A DNA stretch of 64,000 bases from Dryocola sp036489025 (GTDB taxonomy: Bacteria; Pseudomonadota; Gammaproteobacteria; Enterobacterales; Enterobacteriaceae). Positions 26,803-36,880 of the stretch are shown here, piece after piece. Position numbers and translations under genes: made by a program. Positions within the stretch are counted from its first letter, which is position 1. Every line of letters begins with the position of its first letter. The notes under the pieces were generated by a model. It was given only the letters and a program-made list of their open reading frames with translations. It made no database searches and was not told the origin of the DNA. The stretch lies in the NCBI GenBank assembly GCA_036489025.1, contig DASXGN010000006.1, positions 1 to 64,000 of the forward strand, given 5' to 3'.

Positions 26803-27837
26803 TTGAAGCCGAAGAACCAGGTTGCGAATGCAACCATGAAAGATGTTGCCGTGCAGGCTAAAGTCTCCACGGCTACCGTGTCCCGTGCGTTGATGAACCC
26901 GGATAAGGTTTCTCAAAGTACGCGCAGCCGGGTAGAACAGGCTGCAATAGAAGTGGGCTATTTGCCTCATTCATTAGGCCGCAACGCGAAGCGTAATGAA
27001 TCCCGTACGATTCTGGTGATTGTGCCGGACATCTGCGATCCCTTTTTCAGCGAAATCATCCGCGGTATTGAAGTCACCGCCGCCAAACAGGGCTATCTGG
27101 TGCTGATTGGCGACTGCGCCCATCAGAACCAGCAGGAAAAAACCTTCATCGATTTAATCATCACCAAGCAGATTGACGGCATGCTGCTGCTGGGGTCGCG
27201 CCTGCCCTTTGACGCAAGCCTGGAAGAGCAAAGAAATCTCCCGCCGATGGTGATGGCCAACGAGTTTGCACCCGAGCTGGAGCTGCCAACCGTCCACATC
27301 GATAATCTCACCGCTGCCTTTAACGCCGTGTATTACCTGCAACAGCTAGGCCACGAGAGAATAGCCTGTATTGCCGGACCGGAAGAAATGCCGCTTTGCC
27401 ATTATCGCCTGCAGGGCTACGTTCAGGCCCTGCGACGCACCGGCATGGTGGTCGACCCGCATTACATTGCCCGCGGTGATTTCACCTACGAAGCCGGCGC
27501 GGCGGCCCTTGCGCAGCTTTTGACTTTACCCGTTCCGCCAACCGCCGTTTTTTGCCACAGCGACGTAATGGCCCTGGGGGCGCTCTCGCAGGCCAAGCGC
27601 AGCGGGTTACGCATCCCGGAAGATTTATCCATCATGGGGTTTGATGACATCGCGCTTTCGCAATTCTGTGACCCGCCGCTCACCACGGTCCAGCAGCCCC
27701 GCTTCGATATTGGGCGAGAAGCTATGCTGTTGTTATTGGATCAGCTGCACGGCGAAATCGTTAGCAGCGGATCGCGCCTGCTGGACTGCGACCTCATTGA
27801 ACGAGGAACCACCAGCGCACCGGGCCTAAGAAAATGA
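26803..27837 (+). CDS. cytR: LacI-family nucleoside regulon repressor CytR
   Basis: CytR represses nucleoside uptake and breakdown genes together with CRP and is relieved by cytidine. The N-terminal helix-turn-helix (MKDVAVQAKVSTATVSRALM) and the periplasmic-binding-like effector domain align throughout with E. coli CytR. The start is a TTG at 26803, six bases after a strong GAGGAG; it aligns with the E. coli N-terminus, whereas the next ATG (codon 12) would remove residues before the helix-turn-helix. It is 344 residues long. Confidence 0.94.
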   Translation: MKPKNQVANATMKDVAVQAKVSTATVSRALMNPDKVSQSTRSRVEQAAIEVGYLPHSLGRNAKRNESRTILVIVPDICDPFFSEIIRGIEVTAAKQGYLVLIGDCAHQNQQEKTFIDLIITKQIDGMLLLGSRLPFDASLEEQRNLPPMVMANEFAPELELPTVHIDNLTAAFNAVYYLQQLGHERIACIAGPEEMPLCHYRLQGYVQALRRTGMVVDPHYIARGDFTYEAGAAALAQLLTLPVPPTAVFCHSDVMALGALSQAKRSGLRIPEDLSIMGFDDIALSQFCDPPLTTVQQPRFDIGREAMLLLLDQLHGEIVSSGSRLLDCDLIERGTTSAPGLRK

Positions 27838-27925
27838 ACCGCTTTCGGACGCCCTAATCTGGTCAAAGGGGCGTCCCTTAAGTAACATGGCGGGCTGATA
27901 AACGAATAAATACAGCGAATCGATA

Positions 27926-28972
27926 GTGGCACAAAGAGATTATGTACGCCGCGGGCAATCGGCAGGGACACGGCGCAAAAAGAGTACCCCCCGCAAAAAG
28001 CAGCGTAACCTGCCATCCGTCTCGCCGACAATGGTCGCCATTGCGGCCGCCGTTCTGGTGACCTTTATTGGTGCCCTGTACTTCATTACTCATCATAAAA
28101 AAGAGGAAAGTGAAGTCCTGCCGGGCCACAAGGTGACCGGGAATGGCCTTCCGCCGAAGCCCGAAGAGCGCTGGCGCTACATCAAAGAGCTGGAAAATCG
28201 CCAGCCGGGCGTGCGCAGCCCAACCGAGCCAACGGCCGGAGGCGAAGTACAGAATAAAGATCAGCTCACCGGCGAACAGCGTCAGCTTCTGGAACAAATG
28301 CAGGCGGATATGCGCCAGCAGCCAACTCAGCTAAACGAGGTGCCGTGGAACGAACAAACTCCGGCACAGCGCCAGCAGACGTTACAGCGTCAAAAGCAGG
28401 TGCAGCAGCAGACTCAGCAGCAGTGGAACACGCAGCAGCAACAGCCCCGCGTACAGCCACGCGTGGTTGAGCAACCTTACCAGCAGCCAAGAACCGCTCA
28501 GCAGGCTCCTGTACAGCAAACTCAGCAGCCGCGTACCGCTCAGCAACAGCAGCCGCGCTCGACGACGTCTCAGCAGCCGTACCAGGATCTGCTGCAAACG
28601 CCGCCGCACACAACCCAGCAGCGCAGCGCTCAGCAGGCTAACCAGCCGCGCGAACAGGTTCAGGCTCAGCCAAAAGCCGCGCCGGTAACACGCGAACCTG
28701 AAGCTGCGAAGCCTGCTCCGGCACCGGCTACGCAGGAGAAAAAAGATGAACGCCGCTGGATGGTGCAGTGCGGTTCGTTCAAAGGCAGCGAGCAGGCCGA
28801 GACGGTCCGCGCACAGCTGGCTTTCGAAGGCTTTGACTCACGCATTACCACCAATAACGGCTGGAATCGCGTGGTGATTGGCCCGATTAAAGGCAAAGAT
28901 AATGCGGACGGCACCCTTAACCGTCTGAAGATGGCCGGCCACACCAGCTGCATTCGTCTGGGCGGGGGTTGA
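27926..28972 (+). CDS. ftsN: Essential cell-division protein FtsN, long-linker form
   Basis: FtsN triggers septal peptidoglycan synthesis by activating FtsQLB and FtsWI. A short cytoplasmic tail rich in R and K, one membrane helix (about residues 35-54), the essential periplasmic helices (PEERWRYIKELENRQPG), a long Q-rich linker and a C-terminal SPOR domain (WMVQCGSFKGSEQAE to the end) are visible. It starts at GTG 27926. At 348 residues it is about 29 longer than E. coli FtsN, all of it in the Q/P-rich linker (QQPRTAQQ-like units). The stop overlaps the hslVU heat-shock promoter. Confidence 0.94.
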   Translation: MAQRDYVRRGQSAGTRRKKSTPRKKQRNLPSVSPTMVAIAAAVLVTFIGALYFITHHKKEESEVLPGHKVTGNGLPPKPEERWRYIKELENRQPGVRSPTEPTAGGEVQNKDQLTGEQRQLLEQMQADMRQQPTQLNEVPWNEQTPAQRQQTLQRQKQVQQQTQQQWNTQQQQPRVQPRVVEQPYQQPRTAQQAPVQQTQQPRTAQQQQPRSTTSQQPYQDLLQTPPHTTQQRSAQQANQPREQVQAQPKAAPVTREPEAAKPAPAPATQEKKDERRWMVQCGSFKGSEQAETVRAQLAFEGFDSRITTNNGWNRVVIGPIKGKDNADGTLNRLKMAGHTSCIRLGGG

Positions 28973-28995
28973 AACCCCCAAATTCTCCCCCATCT
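28968..28995 (+). promoter_or_regulatory. Sigma-32 heat-shock promoter of hslVU
   Basis: GTTGAAA (28968-28974) and CCCCATCT (28988-28995) are separated by 13 bp, matching the RpoH consensus CTTGAAA-N13-15-CCCCATNT. The -35 element includes the ftsN stop codon. Confidence 0.85.
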
Positions 28996-29008
28996 ATAAT
29001 TGCATTCA

Positions 29009-29029
29009 GCCCCAAACCCGGTTTGGGGC
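29009..29029 (+). other. Stem-loop in the hslVU 5' leader
   Basis: A perfect 9-bp stem GCCCCAAAC/GTTTGGGGC with a CCG loop lies near the transcript start. An equivalent leader hairpin in E. coli is known to stabilise hslVU mRNA. There is no T run, so it is not a terminator. Confidence 0.7.
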
Positions 29030-29062
29030 CCGTATTCAGCTGATGCAATAAGGGGTCTGCTC

Positions 29063-29593
29063 GTGACAACAATAGTAAGTGTGCGCCGCAACGGCCATGT
29101 AGTAATCGGTGGCGATGGTCAGGCCACGCTTGGTAACACCGTGATGAAAGGCAACGTGAAAAAAGTTCGTCGCCTGTACAACGACAAGGTTATTGCAGGC
29201 TTTGCGGGCGGCACAGCCGACGCCTTCACTCTCTTTGAACTCTTTGAACGCAAGCTTGAAATGCATCAGGGCCACTTGGTCAAAGCTGCCGTTGAGCTGG
29301 CCAAAGACTGGCGAACCGACCGCATGCTGCGCAAGCTGGAAGCTCTGCTGGCCGTAGCCGATGAAAATGCCTCCCTCATCATCACCGGGAACGGTGACGT
29401 TATTCAGCCGGAAGATGACCTGATCGCCATTGGTTCTGGCGGCCCGTACGCGCAGGCTGCTGCCCGTGCCCTGTTGGAAAACACCGAGCTGGGCGCTCGC
29501 GACATCGTTGAGAAATCGCTGGGGATCGCCGGTGATATCTGCATCTACACCAACCATTTCCACACTATCGAAGAATTAGCGTCTAAGGCGTAA
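29063..29593 (+). CDS. hslV: ATP-dependent protease peptidase subunit HslV (ClpQ)
   Basis: HslV forms the double hexameric proteolytic core of the HslUV protease. The N-terminal threonine exposed after removal of the initiator (GTG-ACA-ACA at 29063) is the nucleophile; the sequence TTIVSVRRNGHVVIGGDGQ matches E. coli. The GTG start, 6 bases after AGGGGT, gives 176 residues as in E. coli; the frame is open for 21 codons upstream but these overlap the leader hairpin. It is followed by hslU after 9 bp. Confidence 0.96.
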   Translation: MTTIVSVRRNGHVVIGGDGQATLGNTVMKGNVKKVRRLYNDKVIAGFAGGTADAFTLFELFERKLEMHQGHLVKAAVELAKDWRTDRMLRKLEALLAVADENASLIITGNGDVIQPEDDLIAIGSGGPYAQAAARALLENTELGARDIVEKSLGIAGDICIYTNHFHTIEELASKA

Positions 29594-29602
29594 GGATCCC
29601 CC

Positions 29603-30937
29603 ATGTCTGAAATGACTCCACGCGAAATTGTCAGCGAACTGAACAAGCACATCATCGGCCAGGATAACGCTAAGCGTTCCGTGGCTATCGCGCTGCGTAA
29701 TCGCTGGCGCCGTATGCAGCTGGATGAAGAGCTGCGCCATGAAGTTACGCCAAAAAACATTCTGATGATCGGCCCAACCGGCGTCGGTAAAACCGAAATC
29801 GCCCGCCGTCTGGCAAAACTGGCCAACGCGCCGTTCATCAAAGTTGAAGCCACCAAGTTCACCGAAGTGGGCTATGTGGGCAAAGAAGTTGACTCCATCA
29901 TCCGCGATCTGACCGATTCCGCGATGAAAATGGTGCGTTTGCAATCCATTGAGAAAAATCGTTACCGCGCCGAAGAAATGGCCGAAGAGCGTATTCTCGA
30001 CGCGCTGATCCCACCGGCAAAAAACAACTGGGGCCAGAACGAAGCGCCACCGGAGCCCTCCGCTGCGCGTCAGTCATTCCGCAAGAAACTGCGTGAAGGC
30101 CAGCTGGACGATAAAGAAATCGAAATCGATCTGGCTGCCGCTCCGATGGGCGTTGAAATCATGGCGCCTCCCGGCATGGAAGAAATGACCAGCCAGCTGC
30201 AGTCCATGTTCCAGAACCTCGGCGGCCAGAAGCAAAAACCTCGCAAACTGAAAATCAAAGACGCGATGAAACTGCTGATCGAAGAAGAAGCGGCGAAGCT
30301 TGTGAACCCGGAAGAGCTGAAGCAGGACGCTATCGACGCGGTTGAGCAGCACGGCATCGTGTTTATCGACGAGATCGACAAAATCTGTAAGCGCGGCGGC
30401 AACAGTTCCGGCCCGGACGTTTCCCGCGAGGGCGTGCAGCGCGACCTTCTGCCGCTGGTTGAAGGCTGCACCGTTTCCACCAAGCACGGCATGGTAAAAA
30501 CCGATCACATTCTGTTTATCGCTTCCGGCGCGTTCCAGGTGGCCAGCCCGTCCGATTTGATTCCGGAACTTCAGGGTCGTTTACCTATTCGTGTGGAGTT
30601 GCAGGCGCTGACCGTGGAAGATTTCGAACGTATTCTGACCGAGCCAAATGCCTCCATCACCGTGCAGTATAAAGCGCTGATGGGCACGGAAGGCGTGAAC
30701 ATCGACTTCACTGAAGACGGCATCCGCCGCATCGCGCAGGCCGCATGGCAGGTGAACGAGTCCACCGAAAATATCGGTGCTCGTCGTCTGCATACGGTGC
30801 TTGAGCGTCTGGTGGAAGACATCTCTTATGAAGCCAGCGATCTGAGCGGCCAGTCGATCATCATCGATGCCGATTACGTGAGTAAACATCTGGATGAGCT
30901 GGTAGCAGATGAAGATCTGAGCCGTTTTATCCTATAA
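29603..30937 (+). CDS. hslU: ATPase subunit of the HslUV protease
   Basis: HslU unfolds substrates and threads them into HslV. This AAA+ protein has Walker A GPTGVGKTEIARR (about residues 57-69), an inserted I domain (residues 110-240), Walker B VFIDEIDK, sensor regions and a C-terminal tail that enters HslV (DEDLSRFIL). It is 444 residues, one more than in E. coli. Confidence 0.97.
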   Translation: MSEMTPREIVSELNKHIIGQDNAKRSVAIALRNRWRRMQLDEELRHEVTPKNILMIGPTGVGKTEIARRLAKLANAPFIKVEATKFTEVGYVGKEVDSIIRDLTDSAMKMVRLQSIEKNRYRAEEMAEERILDALIPPAKNNWGQNEAPPEPSAARQSFRKKLREGQLDDKEIEIDLAAAPMGVEIMAPPGMEEMTSQLQSMFQNLGGQKQKPRKLKIKDAMKLLIEEEAAKLVNPEELKQDAIDAVEQHGIVFIDEIDKICKRGGNSSGPDVSREGVQRDLLPLVEGCTVSTKHGMVKTDHILFIASGAFQVASPSDLIPELQGRLPIRVELQALTVEDFERILTEPNASITVQYKALMGTEGVNIDFTEDGIRRIAQAAWQVNESTENIGARRLHTVLERLVEDISYEASDLSGQSIIIDADYVSKHLDELVADEDLSRFIL

Positions 30938-30965
30938 TCGCGCACAACGTATATTCTTCATTTCA

Positions 30966-30998
30966 AAATGGAGGGCTTATGCCCTCCATTTTTTTTAT
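30966..30998 (+). terminator. hslVU terminator
   Basis: A 10-bp stem AATGGAGGGC/GCCCTCCATT with a TTAT loop is followed by eight T. Confidence 0.92.
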
Positions 30999-31013
30999 CT
31001 GGCATCGAAAACT

Positions 31014-31943
31014 ATGAACGATTCGCACTCTGTAAGCGTCACACAGGCCTGGCTGGAAAGTTTGCGCCCCCGCACTCTGCCGCTGGCCTTTGCTTCAATT
31101 GTCTGTGGCTCCGCCCTGGCTTACTGGCAGGGCGTTTTTGATCCCGCCGTCGCGCTGCTTGCGCTGCTGACGGCCGGCCTGCTGCAAATCCTCTCTAACC
31201 TGGCGAATGATTACGGCGACGCGGTCAAAGGCAGCGACAAAGAAGATCGCATCGGGCCTCTGCGCGGCATGCAAAAAGGCGTCATTACTCAGCCGCAAAT
31301 GAAGCGTGCGCTGATTGTTACCGTGGTGCTTATCTGTTTGTCCGGGCTGTCGTTAGTGGCGGTAGCCTGCCGTACGCCAGCGGACTTTATTGGCTTCATG
31401 GTTCTGGGGCTCATGTCGATTGTCGCGGCCATCACCTACACCGTTGGCACTCGTCCTTACGGTTATATGGGCCTGGGCGATATTTCCGTGCTGGTGTTCT
31501 TCGGCTGGCTAAGCGTGGCCGGGAGCTGGTACCTGCAGGCTCACATGCTCGCGCCGTTGGTATTCCTGCCGGCCACCGCCTGCGGCCTGCTGGCGACCGC
31601 CGTTCTGAATATCAATAACCTGAGGGATATCGACAGCGATCGAGAAAATGGCAAGAACACGCTGGCCGTTCGTCTGGGCCCGGTTCTGGCTCGTCGCTAT
31701 CACGTGTGTCTGCTGATGGGTTCACTGCTGTGCCTGGCGGTATTTAACCTGGTCTGGCTGAAAAGCCTGTGGGGCTGGCTGTTTATTCTGGCAGCACCGA
31801 TTCTTTTCAAACAGGCGATGTTCGTCATGCGCGAAAAGGAACCCGTTGCCATGCGCCCCATGCTTGAGCGCACGGTCAAGGCCGCGCTGCTGATTAACCT
31901 GTTGTTTGCGATAGGAGTTGTGCTCAGCACGGCGCATTTTTAG
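31014..31943 (+). CDS. menA: 1,4-dihydroxy-2-naphthoate prenyltransferase MenA
   Basis: MenA attaches the octaprenyl chain to dihydroxynaphthoate in the inner membrane, giving demethylmenaquinone. The 309-residue UbiA-family protein has about eight to nine membrane helices and the two aspartate-rich motifs NDYGDAVKGSDKEDR and DIDSDRENGK that bind the prenyl diphosphate through magnesium. It has its own short leader after the hslU terminator. Confidence 0.95.
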   Translation: MNDSHSVSVTQAWLESLRPRTLPLAFASIVCGSALAYWQGVFDPAVALLALLTAGLLQILSNLANDYGDAVKGSDKEDRIGPLRGMQKGVITQPQMKRALIVTVVLICLSGLSLVAVACRTPADFIGFMVLGLMSIVAAITYTVGTRPYGYMGLGDISVLVFFGWLSVAGSWYLQAHMLAPLVFLPATACGLLATAVLNINNLRDIDSDRENGKNTLAVRLGPVLARRYHVCLLMGSLLCLAVFNLVWLKSLWGWLFILAAPILFKQAMFVMREKEPVAMRPMLERTVKAALLINLLFAIGVVLSTAHF

Positions 31944-32035
31944 CTGACAAATATCAATTAACAATTGATGATTTTGCCAACAGTTAACATTAAGCGATAT
32001 ACTGAGGACTCCTGCAGCAAATGAACCTAAATCCT

Positions 32036-32521
32036 ATGAAATATGATACTTCCGAGCTTTGCGACATCTACCAGGAAGATGTCAACGTCGTTGAACCGCT
32101 GTTTTCCAACTTTGGTGGGCGGTCGTCGTTTGGCGGGCAAATCATTACGGTGAAATGTTTCGAGGACAACGGGTTGCTGTACGATCTGCTCGAACAAAAC
32201 GGCCGTGGTCGCGTCCTGCTGGTCGACGGCGGCGGTTCCGTCCGCCGCGCCCTTGTCGATGCTGAACTGGCCCGTCTTGCTGCGCAAAACGAGTGGGAAG
32301 GCATTGTGGTCTACGGCGCGGTGCGTCAGGTAGACGACCTGGAAGAGCTGGACATCGGCATTCAGGCGATTGCCGCCATTCCGGTAGGCTCTGCGGGTGA
32401 AGGCATCGGCGAAAGCGATGTGCGCGTCAACTTCGGTGGCGTTACGTTCTTCTCCGGGGATCACCTTTACGCAGACAACACCGGCATTATCCTTTCTGAA
32501 GACCCGCTGGATATTGAATAG
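32036..32521 (+). CDS. rraA: Ribonuclease E activity regulator RraA
   Basis: RraA binds the RNase E scaffold and helicases and inhibits mRNA decay; its fold resembles class II aldolases but lacks their metal site. The 161-residue product beginning MKYDTSELCDIYQED is nearly identical to E. coli RraA. An ATG five codons upstream is possible but is not conserved. Terminators flank the gene pair rraA/zapB. Confidence 0.96.
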   Translation: MKYDTSELCDIYQEDVNVVEPLFSNFGGRSSFGGQIITVKCFEDNGLLYDLLEQNGRGRVLLVDGGGSVRRALVDAELARLAAQNEWEGIVVYGAVRQVDDLEELDIGIQAIAAIPVGSAGEGIGESDVRVNFGGVTFFSGDHLYADNTGIILSEDPLDIE

Positions 32522-32538
32522 CCGTAGCACGAGCAGCA

Positions 32539-32566
32539 AAAAGGGCGCCCTGAGGCGCCCTTTTTC
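32539..32566 (+). terminator. Terminator between convergent rraA and zapB
   Basis: An 11-bp stem AAAAGGGCGCC/GGCGCCCTTTT with a CTGA loop and flanking A and T runs can stop transcripts from both sides. Confidence 0.9.
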
Positions 32567-32580
32567 ATATCTGCCGAAGA

Positions 32581-32820
32581 TTAAACTTCTTCCATCTTAC
32601 CCAGCAGCGCATGCAAACGTTCTTGCCAGACGTGCTGTTGTTCTTTCAGCGAATTATTTTCGCGGACCAGCTCTTCGTGATTGCCCTGCGCCTGCTGAAC
32701 TTCCTGAGACAGGCTGTTATTTTTTTCTTTCAGCTCTTCGATTTCCATCTGCAACAACGTAATGGTGTCAATCGCCTGCTGTACTTTCGATTCTAGTTTT
32801 TCAAACACTTCAAATGACAT
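32581..32820 (-). CDS. zapB: Cell-division coiled-coil protein ZapB
   Basis: ZapB is a small all-coiled-coil protein that links FtsZ-bound ZapA to the MatP-terminus system. The 79-residue product shows heptad repeats through most of its length (VFEKLESKVQQAIDTITLLQ; EIEELKEKNNSLSQEVQQ). I chose the ATG at 32820 (MSFEVFEK), which follows AGGAG; an upstream in-frame ATG adds eight unconserved residues. Confidence 0.94.
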   Translation of the reverse strand: MSFEVFEKLESKVQQAIDTITLLQMEIEELKEKNNSLSQEVQQAQGNHEELVRENNSLKEQQHVWQERLHALLGKMEEV

Positions 32821-33258
32821 TTCAAATCTCTCCTGAAATTGCAAGGCGTTGATGGATGGCTATCCTCGTCCCGGAGTTCCGGCGACGCCTTTATGAACAT
32901 ATGCGCACCACGCAGCGTTACCCGATTGTAAGTAGCGCGAGACGGCGTGTCCAGCGGCTTCCCGCGCTCTTTGCGTAACATGACGTTTTTCAGCATATCC
33001 CGAATGACAGCCGCACGATCAGCCTCTATTTGTTAAAAATCGCCTACATAAAACCACCGCTTCCGCAGCGCTCACTGTGTGATAGTGCTCATTTTTTAGC
33101 GCGTAAACGCGCATTTTCTTGACGCATCACACAGATTTTAAGTTCGATATTTCTCGTTTATGTTCGTTAACGATAAATTAACACCATGCCTACATGGCAT
33201 AAGGGTGCACGGAAGCTCCACATCACAATAATCACTAATTAGCCTTCAGGACCCTACT
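32821..33258 (+). promoter_or_regulatory. zapB-glpF intergenic region with GlpR operators
   Basis: No gene is evident in this 438-bp divergent spacer. At 33141-33176 lie GTTCGATATTTCTCG and TATGTTCGTTAACGATAA, which fit the GlpR operator pattern TATGTTCGATAACGAACA in two overlapping copies, as in the E. coli glpFKX control region. GlpR would repress the operon until glycerol 3-phosphate accumulates. A TGTGTGATAGTGCTCA segment (about 33076-33092) is a weak candidate CRP site. Confidence 0.7.
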
Positions 33259-34110
33259 ATGAGTCAAACAGCTTCACCAACCTTAAAAGGCCAGTGCATC
33301 GCCGAGTTCATGGGCACAGCGTTGTTGATTTTCTTCGGTGTTGGGTGCGTGGCCGCCTTGAAAGTGGCGGGCGCAAGTTTCGGCCAGTGGGAAATCAGCA
33401 TCATCTGGGGTTTAGGGGTGGCGATGGCTATCTACCTGACCGCTGGGGTTTCCGGGGCGCATCTCAACCCGGCGGTGACCGTCGCGCTGTGGCTGTTCGC
33501 CTGTTTTGACGGACGCAAAGTCGCGCCGTTTATCATTTCACAGTTCCTCGGTGCGTTCTGCGCCGCAGCTTTAGTCTATGGCCTGTATTACAATTTGTTC
33601 CTCGATTACGAACAAACGCACCATATGGTACGCGGCAGCGTGGAAAGCCTGGACTTAGCCGGCATCTTCTCGACCTATCCAAACCCGCACATCAACATGG
33701 TGCAGGCATTTGCCGTGGAGATGGTTATCACCGCTATTTTGATGGGCGTGATTCTGGCGCTGACCGACGACGGCAACGGTATTCCGCGCGGGCCGCTGGC
33801 ACCTTTGCTGATTGGTTTATTGATTGCGGTTATCGGCGCGTCAATGGGCCCTCTGACCGGCTTCGCCATGAACCCGGCGCGTGACTTAGGGCCGAAAACT
33901 TTCGCCTGGCTCGCAGGCTGGGGCAACGTCGCCTTTACCGGCGGCAAAGATATCCCTTACTTCCTGGTACCCGTGTTTGGCCCGCTGGCTGGCGCTGCGT
34001 TAGGCGCTTTCGGGTATCGTAAATTGATTGGCCGCCATTTGCCGTGCGACGTTTGCGCCGAAGAGGAAGAGAAATCCTCCAGCGTATCCACACGGCAGAA
34101 TGCCTCTTAA
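33259..34110 (+). CDS. glpF: Glycerol facilitator GlpF
   Basis: GlpF is an aquaglyceroporin for passive glycerol entry across the inner membrane. The 283-residue product has six membrane helices and the two half-helix signatures HLNPAVT and MNPARDLGP; the second, NPARD with aspartate, is typical of glycerol-conducting members. It is the first gene of glpF-glpK-glpX, with glpK 26 bp downstream. Confidence 0.97.
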   Translation: MSQTASPTLKGQCIAEFMGTALLIFFGVGCVAALKVAGASFGQWEISIIWGLGVAMAIYLTAGVSGAHLNPAVTVALWLFACFDGRKVAPFIISQFLGAFCAAALVYGLYYNLFLDYEQTHHMVRGSVESLDLAGIFSTYPNPHINMVQAFAVEMVITAILMGVILALTDDGNGIPRGPLAPLLIGLLIAVIGASMGPLTGFAMNPARDLGPKTFAWLAGWGNVAFTGGKDIPYFLVPVFGPLAGAALGAFGYRKLIGRHLPCDVCAEEEEKSSSVSTRQNAS

Positions 34111-34136
34111 GCAACACCGACTTCGGGACTCATAAT

Positions 34137-35651
<1,515 letters not shown>

Positions 35652-35660
35652 TGCTGCAAA

Positions 35661-35691
35661 CTGGCCCCTTTGTGGGGCCATTTCCTTTCTC
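35661..35691 (+). terminator. Intra-operon hairpin between glpK and glpX
   Basis: A TGGCCCC/GGGGCCA stem with a five-base loop is followed by TTTCCTTTCT. The interrupted T run suggests partial termination or mRNA stabilisation before glpX. Confidence 0.55.
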
Positions 35692-35772
35692 CTCCAACCT
35701 CTCCGCGTTTCACCGCCCTTTTGCCGCCTGTGCTAAACTCCCTCGCAATTTAGTTTGCCAAAAGAGTTTGTG

Positions 35773-36783
35773 ATGAAACGAGAACTTGCGATCGAATTTT
35801 CCCGCGTAACCGAAGCCGCTGCGCTGGCCGGATACAAATGGCTGGGCCGTGGCGATAAAAATACCGCCGACGGTGCCGCCGTCCATGCCATGCGTATTGT
35901 GCTCAATCAGGTCAATATCGACGGTCAGATTGTGATTGGCGAAGGGGAAATCGACGAAGCGCCGATGCTCTACATTGGTGAGAAAGTTGGAACCGGCAAA
36001 GGCGACGCGGTGGACATAGCCGTTGACCCGATTGAAGGCACGCGCATGACGGCGATGGGACAGGCCAATGCGCTGGCCGTACTGGCCGTGGGCGACAAAG
36101 GTACCTTCCTGAATGCGCCTGACATGTACATGGAAAAGCTGATTGTCGGACCGGGCGCCAAAGGCGTCATCGACCTCAACCTGCCGCTTGCTGAAAATCT
36201 GCATAACGTTGCCGTGGCGCTGAATAAACCGCTGAGCGAACTCACCGTCACGATTCTCGCCAAACCGCGCCATGACGCGACCATTGCCGACATGCAAAAG
36301 CTGGGCGTGCGCGTGTTTGCCATTCCCGACGGCGATGTGGCAGCCTCGATTCTGACCTGCATGCCGGACAGCGAAGTTGACGTCATGTACGGTATTGGCG
36401 GTGCGCCTGAAGGCGTCATTTCCGCAGCGGTGATCCGCGCGCTGGACGGCGACATGCAGGGCCGCCTTTTAGCCCGCCATCACGTTAAAGGCGACAGCGA
36501 AGAAAACCGCCGCATCGGCGAGCAGGAGCTGGCACGCTGTAAGGCGATGGGCATCGAGGCGGGTAAAGTGCTGAAGCTCGATGATATGGCGCTTAACGAT
36601 AACGTGATCTTCTCCGCAACCGGTATTACCAAAGGCGATCTGCTCGAAGGCATCACCCGTAAAGGAAATATGGCAACGACGGAAACCCTGCTGATTCGCG
36701 GCAAATCCCGCACGATTCGCCGCATCAAATCGATTCACTATCTCGACCGCAAAGACACGGACGTGCAGACGCATATTCTGTAG
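35773..36783 (+). CDS. glpX: Class II fructose-1,6-bisphosphatase GlpX
   Basis: GlpX dephosphorylates fructose 1,6-bisphosphate and supports gluconeogenesis from glycerol. The lithium-sensitive phosphatase motifs GEGEIDEAPML and AVDPIEGTRMT, with metal-binding acidic residues, are present. The ATG at 35773 gives MKRELAIEFSR and 336 residues, as in E. coli; an ATG six codons upstream is not conserved. Confidence 0.96.
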   Translation: MKRELAIEFSRVTEAAALAGYKWLGRGDKNTADGAAVHAMRIVLNQVNIDGQIVIGEGEIDEAPMLYIGEKVGTGKGDAVDIAVDPIEGTRMTAMGQANALAVLAVGDKGTFLNAPDMYMEKLIVGPGAKGVIDLNLPLAENLHNVAVALNKPLSELTVTILAKPRHDATIADMQKLGVRVFAIPDGDVAASILTCMPDSEVDVMYGIGGAPEGVISAAVIRALDGDMQGRLLARHHVKGDSEENRRIGEQELARCKAMGIEAGKVLKLDDMALNDNVIFSATGITKGDLLEGITRKGNMATTETLLIRGKSRTIRRIKSIHYLDRKDTDVQTHIL

Positions 36784-36880
36784 GCCTGCCGTTTGTCTGA
36801 ATGAGCTTTCCGGCCCGTCAAGGCTGGAAATCTCTCACTTTTGTGGGGAAGATAGGGCAATAGCAACCAAGGAGTGCAAC

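Noticed and set aside
32793..32996. Small minus-strand frame upstream of zapB
   Set aside because: It overlaps the zapB start region, lacks a convincing ribosome-binding site and does not resemble any enterobacterial gene at this place.
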